Below, in pieces: positions 1-7,865 of a stretch of DNA of 10,033 nucleotides (the stretch's first letter is position 1; every line of letters begins with the position of its first letter). Location of the stretch: NCBI GenBank assembly GCA_902475445.1, contig CABRZN010000074.1, positions 1-10,033 on the forward strand, in the 5' to 3' direction. The position numbers and the translations under genes were made by a program. The stretch comes from an uncultured Collinsella sp. GTDB taxonomy: Bacteria > Actinomycetota > Coriobacteriia > Coriobacteriales > Coriobacteriaceae. The notes under the pieces were generated by a model. The model saw nothing but the letters and a program-made list of their open reading frames with translations, made no database searches and was not told the DNA's origin.

Positions 1-215
1 ACATTCCTTTCTCCGCAAGGAAAAGTAGAAACACTCCCCGATTTAAAACAAATCCCGCGAGAACGAAAAAGGCGGAATAGACGTGCAGCTGCGCAGTGGC
101 ATTCTTGTTCATTTGGCACTTCCATCAACTACTTTTGTCGGGCCGCTCGCTACTGACTCGAAGCCTGAAGTGTTCACAGTTGATGTGAAGAGCGGTAAAA
201 CTTTTGCACAGGATA
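1..215. other. left-edge intergenic stretch, no gene supported
   Basis: This stretch lies downstream of the DUF3284 gene and runs to the window edge. Its base composition is more AT-rich than the coding regions. The only open frame, on the plus strand from a GTG at 83, runs into the 3' end of the DUF3284 gene and has no convincing ribosome site or recognisable product. A perfect short inverted repeat (TTCACA, 5-base loop, TGTGAA) sits at 173-189, about 26 bases past the DUF3284 stop. It is not GC-rich and has no T-tract, so I do not call it a terminator. Confidence 0.5.
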
Positions 216-725
216 TCAATGGAATACATCCGAAGCGTTTTCGGCAGTATCATCGGCGAAGGCGGGATTAGCCTTTACGCGGCGCTCACCCTCGATATAT
301 TTGACGATTTGATCAATCGTCTGGTTGGCGTGGCTCTTGAGCTTGCGCTCATAGAAGAAGAGGCCGAGCTTGCCGCGCGTGCCAGACGTGTTGCCACCCA
401 CACCCTGAAAATCCTCGGTATAGGTGAGCTCGCAGACACCATCGCCAGCAGGTGCAGCCTCATAGCGCATAGTATTGATGCCCGCCGCATACTGAAAACG
501 GACCTCATAGAGACACGGGTAGTCAAAGTGCTTGATTTTAACCTTGATCGCCATGCCCTTGGCCTTGCCTTTTGCGGACTGGGCGCGCTTCTCGTACTTA
601 TAGCCGTTGAGCTTGTTGCGGCTGGGACGCTTGCCCGTGGCGTTCTCGATATCCTGCATGATGGACCCCGCCAGAGCGTCAAAAAGCTCCTCCGGCGTCA
701 CCTTAAGCGTTTTGGTGAGCTGCAT
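216..725 (-). CDS. DUF3284 domain-containing protein
   Basis: A 169-residue, probably cytoplasmic protein that I recognise as the DUF3284 family from its N-terminal pattern. It opens with a short K-T-L-K-V-T strand and an E-E-L-F-D helix. Then comes a Q-D-I-E-N-A-T-G-K segment (about residues 24-32), a basic block with LNGYKYEK (39-46), and alternating beta strands to about residue 108. The fold suggests a START/polyketide-cyclase-like sheet, but that is inference and no biochemical role is established. There is no signal peptide or membrane helix. The C-terminal tail of about 20 residues after the I-E-G-E-R helix is acidic and Ala-rich and probably disordered, making the protein somewhat longer than the roughly 140 residues I expect. 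The ATG at 725 is supported by an AAGGAG Shine-Dalgarno five bases upstream. The gene lies 135 bp after addA on the same strand, but a palindrome and a possible -10 element in the gap suggest separate expression. In other bacteria such genes often sit near PTS sugar operons; no such context is visible here. Confidence 0.7.
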   Translation of the reverse strand: MQLTKTLKVTPEELFDALAGSIMQDIENATGKRPSRNKLNGYKYEKRAQSAKGKAKGMAIKVKIKHFDYPCLYEVRFQYAAGINTMRYEAAPAGDGVCELTYTEDFQGVGGNTSGTRGKLGLFFYERKLKSHANQTIDQIVKYIEGERRVKANPAFADDTAENASDVFH

Positions 726-758
726 GATGGCTCCTTATTCGTTTGAACCGTTCGAGCC

Positions 759-764
759 ATTGTA
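759..764 (-). promoter_or_regulatory. possible -10 element for the DUF3284 gene
   Basis: On the minus strand TACAAT (5 of 6 to TATAAT) lies at 764-759. This would place a transcript start near 752 and leave a leader of about 27 bases before the ATG at 725. No good -35 hexamer is visible 16-18 bases upstream, so the call rests on the -10 and on its position only. Confidence 0.3.
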
Positions 765-786
765 CCGCCCCAGGCTCTCCCATGCG

Positions 787-849
787 TTGCGGTGAAATGC
801 GGACTGTTTGGCGGCTTTTTTGGCCAAAACAGTCCGTATTCCACCGCAA
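787..849. repeat. long imperfect palindrome downstream of addA
   Basis: The left arm (787-809) and right arm (826-849) are reverse complements over 23 positions, with two transitions and one bulged A. Pairing continues inward as GGC/GCC, leaving a short T-rich loop on the plus strand (A-rich on the minus strand). The structure begins 11 bases past the addA stop. It lacks the U-tract after the stem that an intrinsic terminator needs on either strand. It could stall polymerase, protect the addBA transcript 3' end, or be a dispersed palindromic repeat. I cannot tell from one copy. Confidence 0.75.
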
Positions 850-860
850 GTTATTGAGGG

Positions 861-3800
861 CTAGCGGCTGTAGGTGACCACCTGAGGCTCGCACGGGTTG
901 GCGAGGTCGACTTGCTCCACGCGGACGAACTTGACGGTCACGGCCTCAAAGCCCGCCTTGTGCAAAACATCAGCGTAGACGCGCGCCTGCAGGGCGTGCT
1001 TCTCCTGCAGCTGTTCCGGCGTCTCGTCCGGTGTGCCGCCCGTCTTGTAGTCGATGACCAGCGCGTGCGACGGATCGGCCGGGTCGGTTGCCAAGGCATC
1101 GATAGCGCCCTCGGCATATGCGCCGTAGCGGGCGATGTCCTCGTCCTCGCAGCCCAGCGAAAAGAACGGCACCTCGGCGCGAACGCACGGCCAGGCAAGC
1201 AGCTCGGCACGGACCGCCGACTTGAGCCAGCGGTCCAGGGCAACGTCGAAGCGTTCGCGCTGCTCCGGCGTTAGGCGCCACAGGCGAGCCAGGGCGTCGG
1301 CACGCTCGGCGGGCAGCTCATTGGCACCCATCTCGATCAGCCACTGGCAGGCGGCATGGAACGCCGAGCCCAGCGCCATGGGGTTGCCGGCGGGCTCAAC
1401 GGCGGCCACGTCTGCATCCGTCATCTCGGAACCATCCGACTCCGCATCATCGCCAGCCTCGTCCATGGGCACATGCGCCTCGGCGGCTCGGTCCTCGGAC
1501 TCGGCATGCAGCGCCGCGGCAATTGACGAGTAGCTGTACGAATCGCGCGCCAGATACGGGCAGGTGCCCATGCGCACGCCCACCGCCTGGGGATACACGA
1601 GCTCAAACGCATCGGGCTCGGGGTCGGCAGGACCGGGAACAGCGGCGTGGGCATCCGCACCGGCACCCTCCGGCTCCGCATCGCCGCGGACAAGCCTGCC
1701 CTCGACATCCAGCGAAGCGTTGACCTCAAACGTCTGCTCGCCAAACGTAAAGTCCGCCAGCGAGATGAGCTCGTAGTCGCCCGGCTTGGAGTTGTCGAAC
1801 ACCAAACGGTCGCTATCGAGCTGCGGCATGTCCAGGCTGTCGGTCGGCAGGATGCGGCGCAGCACGTCGTAGGTCAGATCCGTCTCGACATCGAAGGTCG
1901 GCGCCGGCACCTTGCCGCGGCTCACGGCGACGTCCATCGCCAGAATCACGAGCTCGCGCGCACGCGTCATGGCGACGTAGAGCAAGCGGGCCCGCTCCTC
2001 GAGCGAGAGCTGCAGGTCATCGTTGCGCAGGCGCACAAATGCCTCGGCGGGAGAACCCGTCGCACAGACATCGTCCATAAGTTCCGGCGAAAGCCACAGC
2101 GACGTGCCCTTGCCCTTAAATGCGTGCTCAAACTGCTTTTTGACGTCGTCGCCCTTGACGAAGGTCCCGTCGGCGAGCTTAACGCCATCAAAGCGTGCCG
2201 GTAGTGCCACAACCTGCGCACCGCCCTCGACACGCCCCATCTGGGCAGCTCCGGTCGACTTACGTACGCCAAAGCACTCGGAAACCGCCACGACCGGATA
2301 CTCCAGACCCTTGGACGCATGCACCGTCATGATGCGCACCGCGCCGTTGCCCTCCTCGTTGAGCGCACCCGGCGCCTCCTTGCCCGCCAAGAAGCGATCG
2401 AAGGCGAGCGCAATGGAGCGCGGTGAGTTGCCGAACTCGGCCTCTGCCTCGGCCACGGCATCGAGCGCTTTGAGCACGTTAGCGGCAATGGCCTTGCCCT
2501 CGGGGCCACGCTGCGCCAGGCGCACGAACCAGCCCGAGGCGTTGACCACATCGCGAGCGATAACGGCAAACGAATCACGGCCCACGCGACGGAACGCATA
2601 GCGCAGCACCTCGCGGGCACGCGTCAGCAGCGGCAAATCCTGCAGGCCGGGCACGTCGCAGTCGCTCATGATGCCCGCATCGATGTTGCGACGCGAGGTC
2701 TCCCCCGTCCCTTCATCGAGCTTGGTCGCCAGCGCCAGAAACTCCTGGGCGCCCAGGGCAAACATCGGTGAGGCCAGCAGGGGCATAAGGCCCTGCGCCG
2801 TGTCCGCCGGGTTGGCAAGCGCGCACACCAGAGCGCGAATCGTCTGCACCTCGGCAGCCTGGGCAAAAACCGAGCCGCCCGCGATGACGCAGTCGAGTCC
2901 CTGGTCGCGGAACGCTTGGGCATAGACGTCGGCATTGGTCATACGGCCCAGCAGCAACACCATATCGCCCTGAGGCTGTTTTTTATCGGCAAGCGCACGG
3001 AAACGCTCGGCAATCGCACGAGCTTTCGCCTGCGTGCGCTCCTGCGTACTGCCGCCGGCAACGAGCAGCGCCTGGCGGCGCGAGGCCTCTGCCCTGAGCT
3101 TGTCTTCGCGCTCATCACTCGGCTCAAGATCCAAAAAGCCCTGCATAAGGCCACCGGTATCGCCGTCAAAGACACGCGCCACGTAGCGCAGGACCTCGTC
3201 GTGACTGCGGAAGTTGCGCACGAGCTTGACGAGCTCGCCGGCGGGTGCCCCGGACGAAGCCGACACCCCGGACGAAGCGAGGACGACGCCCGGAGCACCG
3301 GCAGCCGCCGCGCCCGAAGCGCCCACTTTGCGCTCCTGGCGGCGGAAGACCTCGACCTCGGCACCACGGAAGCGATAGATCGACTGCTGCGCGTCGCCCA
3401 CGGTGCACAGTGCACGCTCGCCCGCACCCGTCAGGTAGCGAATCAGATCGACCTGCATCTGGTCGGTGTCCTGGAACTCATCGATCATGACCATCTTAAA
3501 GCGGCCCTCGTAGGCGGCTCGGATGGCGGGATAGTCGCGCAGCGCCTCGTATGCCATGCGCAGCAGATCGTTGTTATCGAGCGCGGACTGGTCGGCCTTG
3601 AGCGCGCGGTACTCCGCCTCCACGGCACGGGCGAGCCCCGTCAGCGCATCGAGCGCCGGGTCGCCGCAAGCCAGCACAATGTTGACAAACGTGTCGGCAG
3701 CCTCTGCCTTGAGCAGCTCGACGTTCTCCTTAGGGAACATCTTGCTCGCGCGCGGCATGCCGCACGACATCATGAGCCGCGCCACATCCGTCATGGTCTT

Positions 3801-4520
3801 GTCGCTCGCCTCGAACACGTCGATGGCCTCGAGCGCCACCTGTGCCTTCTCGGTCGCGGCCTTGCTCGCGCCGAGCGCCGCACGATAGGCATCGGCAAGT
3901 GCCGAGGTATCGGAGCAGCCGCGAAGCACGCACACGTCGTCCATACCACCCGGCAGCTGGCTCGAAAGCTCCAGCAGGTCGCGCACCAAGCCCTTGATGG
4001 TGGTGCCGCCGCCAAAGGGACCGCCCTCGCCCGCCATGGGATACCAGGCATAGAGGGCTTTGAGCGAAGCGGCAAGCTCGGGGGCGGCATCGGGCGCCGT
4101 CGCACGGCCCAGCACATGCTCGACAGCCTGATCCATAAGCTCATCGGTATCGGTGAGCACCGTAAATTCGGGGTCGATGCCCAGCTCCAGCGCATGCGCG
4201 CGCAGGATACGCGAACACATGCCGTGGATGGTCGAAATCCAGGCATCGTCAACCGTCAGAGCTTCCTCGTCCATGCCCTCTTCGATAAGCGCACGGCGCA
4301 CACGGTCGCGGATCTCGGCCGCGGCGTCCTTGGTAAAGGTAATGGCGAGCACTTGGTCCAGATGCTCAACGAACGGACCGGATTCGGGCGAGAGCGCGTA
4401 GACGATACGGCGCGTGAGGGTGAAGGTCTTGCCCGAACCGGCGCCCGCCGAGACAAACAACGGGCGGTCGAGCGTTTTGACGACTTGCAGCTGTTGCGGC
4501 ATCAAAGTCGAAAGATCCAT
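861..4520 (-). CDS. addA: AddA-type helicase-nuclease subunit (UvrD/RecB family)
   Basis: A 1219-residue SF1A 3'-5' helicase fused to a C-terminal RecB-family nuclease, close to the usual AddA length of about 1200. It would act with AddB on double-strand break ends, unwinding and degrading them to create 3' tails for RecA. Visible motifs in order: Walker A GAGSGKT (26-32), motif Ia region AITFTKDAAAEI (59-70), Walker B DEFQDTD (347-353), motif III GDAQQSIYRFRGAE (375-388), motif IV NFRS (436-439), motif V TVHASKGLEY (732-741), motif VI YVAMTRAR (848-855). The nuclease domain has GSAFH (1051-1055), EGAID (1137-1141, catalytic D1141), IDYKT (1156-1160, D1157 and K1159), and Q1178 with Y1182. 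All catalytic residues appear present. Two low-complexity linkers stand out: an Ala/Gly/Ser stretch at about 400-427 and an acidic stretch at about 945-1045 before the nuclease. The ATG lies three bases after the addB stop, and an AGGAGG inside the addB end serves as its ribosome site, so translation is probably coupled. An alternative start at Met7 cannot be excluded. Confidence 0.95.
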   Translation of the reverse strand: MDLSTLMPQQLQVVKTLDRPLFVSAGAGSGKTFTLTRRIVYALSPESGPFVEHLDQVLAITFTKDAAAEIRDRVRRALIEEGMDEEALTVDDAWISTIHGMCSRILRAHALELGIDPEFTVLTDTDELMDQAVEHVLGRATAPDAAPELAASLKALYAWYPMAGEGGPFGGGTTIKGLVRDLLELSSQLPGGMDDVCVLRGCSDTSALADAYRAALGASKAATEKAQVALEAIDVFEASDKTMTDVARLMMSCGMPRASKMFPKENVELLKAEAADTFVNIVLACGDPALDALTGLARAVEAEYRALKADQSALDNNDLLRMAYEALRDYPAIRAAYEGRFKMVMIDEFQDTDQMQVDLIRYLTGAGERALCTVGDAQQSIYRFRGAEVEVFRRQERKVGASGAAAAGAPGVVLASSGVSASSGAPAGELVKLVRNFRSHDEVLRYVARVFDGDTGGLMQGFLDLEPSDEREDKLRAEASRRQALLVAGGSTQERTQAKARAIAERFRALADKKQPQGDMVLLLGRMTNADVYAQAFRDQGLDCVIAGGSVFAQAAEVQTIRALVCALANPADTAQGLMPLLASPMFALGAQEFLALATKLDEGTGETSRRNIDAGIMSDCDVPGLQDLPLLTRAREVLRYAFRRVGRDSFAVIARDVVNASGWFVRLAQRGPEGKAIAANVLKALDAVAEAEAEFGNSPRSIALAFDRFLAGKEAPGALNEEGNGAVRIMTVHASKGLEYPVVAVSECFGVRKSTGAAQMGRVEGGAQVVALPARFDGVKLADGTFVKGDDVKKQFEHAFKGKGTSLWLSPELMDDVCATGSPAEAFVRLRNDDLQLSLEERARLLYVAMTRARELVILAMDVAVSRGKVPAPTFDVETDLTYDVLRRILPTDSLDMPQLDSDRLVFDNSKPGDYELISLADFTFGEQTFEVNASLDVEGRLVRGDAEPEGAGADAHAAVPGPADPEPDAFELVYPQAVGVRMGTCPYLARDSYSYSSIAAALHAESEDRAAEAHVPMDEAGDDAESDGSEMTDADVAAVEPAGNPMALGSAFHAACQWLIEMGANELPAERADALARLWRLTPEQRERFDVALDRWLKSAVRAELLAWPCVRAEVPFFSLGCEDEDIARYGAYAEGAIDALATDPADPSHALVIDYKTGGTPDETPEQLQEKHALQARVYADVLHKAGFEAVTVKFVRVEQVDLANPCEPQVVTYSR
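3248..3278. repeat. 13-bp direct repeat with 18-bp period inside addA
   Basis: CCCCGGACGAAGC occurs at 3248-3260 and again at 3266-3278, offset by 18 bases. In the protein this encodes two successive hexapeptides, VLASSG and VSASSG, in an Ala/Gly/Ser-rich insertion between helicase motifs III and IV. The period preserves the reading frame, so copy number could change without breaking the gene. Confidence 0.8.
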
Positions 4521-4523
4521 GGT

Positions 4524-7500
4524 CTACACGCCCCTCCTTACAAACGTTCCTTCGTGGTTATACGAGCAGCGCGCGTGCGCGGCCTGAGCCGACGTCGGAT
4601 CGACGGCAGCAACGTTGCCTGCCTCGAGCTCGCGCAGGCGCTCGGCAATGCCAGCTTCCACGCGGTCGAGCAGCGCATCGAAGTCCATGTTGCCGCCCTC
4701 GCCGGGAAAGCCTTTCTTTAGGCCCGGAATGCGACCGTCACCGCGCTCTTCCTCGAGCAGCTCGTCGCTCGCGGCGCCGCGCAGCGCCGGCTTGCCGCCC
4801 TTGGTCGAAAAGTAGAGCGCCGCGCGCGTGTTCAAGTCCAGCGCCCGCCGCATGGCCTGCGCGTAGATGAGCGTCTGGGTATGCGGCGGCAACCAACGCG
4901 GGTCGTCGGCGGGCACTGCGCCCGTCTTCTCGTCGAACACCGTGGGGTCGGCGAGCTTATACTCCTCGACGCCCGAACGGTGTTTGTAGTCGATCACCAC
5001 GGCACGGTTCTCGGCATCCACGTCCACGCGGTCGATACGCCCGCCGAGCGGCCAGCCGGCATACTCGACCTTAAGCTCGTTAAACGCAAACTCCAGATAG
5101 CGCGGAACAAAGGGCGCAAGTGCCTCGGACTCATAGGCGAGCACGCCCTCCAGCTGTGGCAAGATCTCGGCCACCTGGCGCTCCTCCACCGGAGAGAGCG
5201 GCACGAGCGGGCCCTCGGTACCGCGCTTGCCGGCGTGCTCGGCCAAGGTCTCGTCGAAGACCTCGCGCAGCAGCTCCTGCGCACGCGGAAGGTTCATGGG
5301 CGTCACGCGTTCCATGCCTTCCTGCGGCAAACGAGCATGCAGGTGCTCCAGCACGTCGTGGACAAAGTTGCCCTTCTCCATATTGCCAAAGCCAGCGTCG
5401 ATCGATTGGGGCTTCACGCGGTACGAGACGAACCAGCATAGCGGGCAGGTCGAATAGGCCTCGATCTGCGAGGCAGACGTCAGGCGCGGCACCAGCGGCG
5501 CATCCTCGCCCTCGCCATCGCGACGGCGCAGGACCAGATACGGAATGGCTTCATCGCTCAGATGCTGAGGAGCTTCGCAGGTCACGCGCTCGCGCCTAAG
5601 ACCTTCGCCTGCCGCGGGATCGAAGTCCCTTACGATATCGCCCTCACCCACGCACTTCGCCTTGTCGGCGCCAACGGCCTTAGCGTCGTCAGCGGCCTTG
5701 TCGGCGTCAGCGGCCTTGTCGGCGTCAGCGGCCTTAGCATCGTTAGTGGCCTCGGCATGCGCCCGCAACTCGGTCCACACGGCAGCCGGGTAGCACTCGC
5801 GCGCCTGGCGATCGTGCGTCACGCGGGCAAGCGCAACCGGACCACGCGACGCTTGTATCGCGCGGCCAAAGCGTGCGCGCAGCAAGGCCGCAGGCTCAAG
5901 CGTCACACCGCTGCGATCTAACTCTGCCGTCAGCGTTGCCAGCGGGCCCTCCTCATGTGAGAGCGGATAACTGTCCAGGTCGACGTCGGCAAACAGCACG
6001 GCATCGTAGCTGCCGGGGCGCAGGGCCGCCGCATCGGCAAGCGAAGCAAAGCGAACCTGGGCGCGTGGCGCACGGTCAACCTCGTAGGTCTCGTAATCGT
6101 AGGCGGCGCTACGCTTGTCCACCTTGGTGCGAATGTCATCGAGCACGGGCACGGTCGCGGCCTGCGACACGTCGAGCGCACGGGCGCCATTCATAAGGAT
6201 GTCGATGACGTGGCGCAGCAGGGCCACCTCCGCCTGGCGACGGGCCTGACCGTCGAGACCGCCAAGTGCGCGATCGTGCAGTGCCTCGGCAACGGCAAGC
6301 ATGGCCTTGAGCGCCGTCACGGGTTTGTCGCGCCACAGCGCCTGGAACACGTCCGAGATCACGCACGGCACGTTCTTAAACCAGTTCTCGTCGCTCGCCG
6401 CTTTACGCGCGCCCCTCACCTGGCCCTGCACGCTCTGCAGCAGGCTCTTGACGCCCGCAGTGGTCTTGCTGCGCGACAGTCGCATATTCTTGTCGAACGT
6501 GCGCGCGCTGGCGGCGTCGGCACCCGAAAGCGGGCTGTAAATCCAGTCGGTAAGCTCCGGAGCGGGCCACCACTCAGTCTTAGAAGCTGCCCCTTCGTCG
6601 GCGGCCTTCATACGCTCGATCAGGTTGGCGAGCGCCGTGAACTGCCTGCCCGCAATGGATTGGGAAAACGCCGTGAACTCGGCCGTCTCGGCAGCAACGT
6701 GGCGCGCCGCCAAACGAGCGGCAAGCTCGCCGAACAGCTGGGGTGCCCGGGCAGAAACAACGAGCACGCGTACGGGTCGGCGGGTGTTGGCAGCAACTTT
6801 ATCGTCCTTGGACTCCTTGTGCGCTTTCACCAACTTATCGATGACGTCCGCATAAGCATGGGCACGGGCATGGGGGCCGGCGACCTCAATAAAGGCAGGC
6901 TGAGCAGCGGACTTGGAGGCAGTCTGGGGCGCGGCGGCGCCCTCCCCCAGCGGCGCGATCTCAAACAGCACACCGCGGACATCAAATGCCGCGGCAAGCT
7001 CCTCGCGCATCGCCGCTTGCTCGCGGGCAAGCAGCACGACAACCTCTCCCCCGTTGTTTGCCACGGCGGACAGCAGCTCGAGCAGGCTATACGTAAATGA
7101 CGTGACGCCGCGCACGCAAACGGCGCGGGCGCACCCCGGCAGGTTGTCGGCCAAAGCGCCGGCCATAATGTCAGCCGCCTCGCAGGGCTCGACCATATCT
7201 CGACGGTCCAAACCGCGCGCATAGGCGCACAAAAGTTCAAACACGCGAGCCTCGGCGTCGCTTTTGGGCTTGGGCTTGCAAACGTTGTCGCAGCAACGCT
7301 CGGTGCCTGTCCCTGCCACACCCGGCAGCACATCGCGAGCCATACGCGCGAGCATACGCACCGTGCCCTGGCTGCGCGAAAGCGGCTGCAGGTCGGCGTC
7401 GTCGAGGCGCGCTACCATGTCCGAAAACAGCATCTGGCGCTGCAGGTTGTCGACGAAACCGCGCCCGTCGCCCAAAAGCTCCCAAAGCGAGCGAAGCCAC

Positions 7501-7694
7501 GATGTAGGCGTCTTGTAGTCAATACCCAGCGAAACGCCGGCTTCCGCCGCATCATGACGGCACAGGTCGAGCTCGGCACACGTTGGCGCCAGCAGCACGG
7601 CACGCCCGTGGCGGGCAATAAGGTCGGCAAGCAGCGTCGCCTCGGCATCGCTCAAATCCGCGCCGGCGTTGGTGGTATAGATTCGAACAGGCAT
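4524..7694 (-). CDS. addB: AddB-type nuclease subunit (PD-(D/E)XK)
   Basis: A 1056-residue protein that I assign as AddB from its place directly upstream of addA and its C-terminal nuclease. The nuclease core shows GGRIDRV (D888), IDYKH (D902 and K904), and Q940-TLIY, matching the RecB/AddB nuclease pattern. EAYSTCPLCWF (746-756) is where AddB proteins carry the first Fe-S cysteine. The N-terminal half resembles an inactivated helicase body: I see no Walker A GxxGxGKT near the N-terminus, where B. subtilis AddB has one. The usual C-terminal Cys-x2-Cys-x5-Cys triad is reduced to one cysteine (C1043 in ARCSYNH), so a canonical 4Fe-4S cluster looks unlikely. A hexapeptide repeat rich in D, A and K (about 651-680) precedes the nuclease. 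The ATG at 7694 has a GGAGG six to seven bases upstream, agreeing with the MPVRIYTTN strand. The yerC terminator upstream implies a separate promoter, which I could not locate. The addB-addA gap is three bases. Confidence 0.88.
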   Translation of the reverse strand: MPVRIYTTNAGADLSDAEATLLADLIARHGRAVLLAPTCAELDLCRHDAAEAGVSLGIDYKTPTSWLRSLWELLGDGRGFVDNLQRQMLFSDMVARLDDADLQPLSRSQGTVRMLARMARDVLPGVAGTGTERCCDNVCKPKPKSDAEARVFELLCAYARGLDRRDMVEPCEAADIMAGALADNLPGCARAVCVRGVTSFTYSLLELLSAVANNGGEVVVLLAREQAAMREELAAAFDVRGVLFEIAPLGEGAAAPQTASKSAAQPAFIEVAGPHARAHAYADVIDKLVKAHKESKDDKVAANTRRPVRVLVVSARAPQLFGELAARLAARHVAAETAEFTAFSQSIAGRQFTALANLIERMKAADEGAASKTEWWPAPELTDWIYSPLSGADAASARTFDKNMRLSRSKTTAGVKSLLQSVQGQVRGARKAASDENWFKNVPCVISDVFQALWRDKPVTALKAMLAVAEALHDRALGGLDGQARRQAEVALLRHVIDILMNGARALDVSQAATVPVLDDIRTKVDKRSAAYDYETYEVDRAPRAQVRFASLADAAALRPGSYDAVLFADVDLDSYPLSHEEGPLATLTAELDRSGVTLEPAALLRARFGRAIQASRGPVALARVTHDRQARECYPAAVWTELRAHAEATNDAKAADADKAADADKAADDAKAVGADKAKCVGEGDIVRDFDPAAGEGLRRERVTCEAPQHLSDEAIPYLVLRRRDGEGEDAPLVPRLTSASQIEAYSTCPLCWFVSYRVKPQSIDAGFGNMEKGNFVHDVLEHLHARLPQEGMERVTPMNLPRAQELLREVFDETLAEHAGKRGTEGPLVPLSPVEERQVAEILPQLEGVLAYESEALAPFVPRYLEFAFNELKVEYAGWPLGGRIDRVDVDAENRAVVIDYKHRSGVEEYKLADPTVFDEKTGAVPADDPRWLPPHTQTLIYAQAMRRALDLNTRAALYFSTKGGKPALRGAASDELLEEERGDGRIPGLKKGFPGEGGNMDFDALLDRVEAGIAERLRELEAGNVAAVDPTSAQAAHARCSYNHEGTFVRRGV
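5655..5744. repeat. 18-bp tandem repeat in addB (hexapeptide array)
   Basis: The 18-base unit GTCAGCGGCCTTGTCGGC is exact at 5688-5705 and 5706-5723, with a partial third copy from 5724 and diverged copies on both sides. In addB it encodes about five hexapeptides of the form DADKAA (residues about 651-680). It sits in a linker just before the nuclease region. The array is in frame, so slippage would lengthen or shorten the linker by six residues per unit. Confidence 0.88.
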
Positions 7695-7752
7695 GGTCCT
7701 CCACTCAAACCGTTCGCAATATTCAATGCTTCCATCCTACCCGCCCGCGCGG

Positions 7753-7785
7753 ACAGATTTGCCCCACGCCAACAGATTTGACCCC
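7753..7785. repeat. short direct repeat upstream of addB
   Basis: ACAGATTTG followed by CCCC occurs at 7753-7765 and again, with one extra A, at 7772-7785, offset by 19 bases. The second copy runs into the left arm of the adjacent palindrome. It may be the remains of a dispersed repeat; no function is apparent. Confidence 0.5.
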
Positions 7786-7865
7786 TTGGAGACAGAGGAA
7801 AATGGATCACCGAGGAGGTCAGTCTAACCCAGTGATCCGTTTTCCTCCGTCCCCAAAGGATCAAA
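7777..7865. repeat. REPIN-like inverted doublet between yerC and addB
   Basis: Two 34-base units (7777-7810 and 7832-7865) lie in inverted orientation around a 21-base spacer. They match at 29 of 34 positions and all five differences are transitions. Four of these would still pair as G-U on the minus-strand RNA. The right unit is itself a stem-loop, TGATCC with GGATCA around a 19-base pyrimidine-rich loop; the left unit can fold the same way with one mismatch. Two inverted REP-type hairpins around a short spacer is the architecture of a REPIN. The right end overlaps the T-tract of the yerC terminator by three bases. Family membership is inferred from structure only. Confidence 0.6.

Noticed and set aside
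173..189. Inverted repeat TTCACA-GTTGA-TGTGAA after the DUF3284 gene
   Set aside because: It is AT-rich with no T-tract, so not a terminator; a CRP-type site would read TGTGA then TCACA, the opposite order.
83..271. A 62-codon plus-strand frame from a GTG start
   Set aside because: It has a weak ribosome site, ends in an Arg-rich stretch that is the shadow of the DUF3284 gene, and has no recognisable product.
204..746. A 180-codon plus-strand frame over the DUF3284 gene
   Set aside because: It mirrors the DUF3284 gene, which has a recognisable family pattern and a good ribosome site; the plus frame has neither.
2916..4721. A 601-codon open frame on the plus strand, antisense to addA
   Set aside because: It lies fully opposite a gene with all catalytic motifs. 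Long antisense frames are common opposite high-GC genes with biased third positions, and its translation shows no domain I recognise.
861..7694. Assigning the pair as AdnAB rather than AddAB
   Set aside because: In AdnAB both subunits carry helicase motor and nuclease; here only one subunit shows a Walker A and full helicase motifs.
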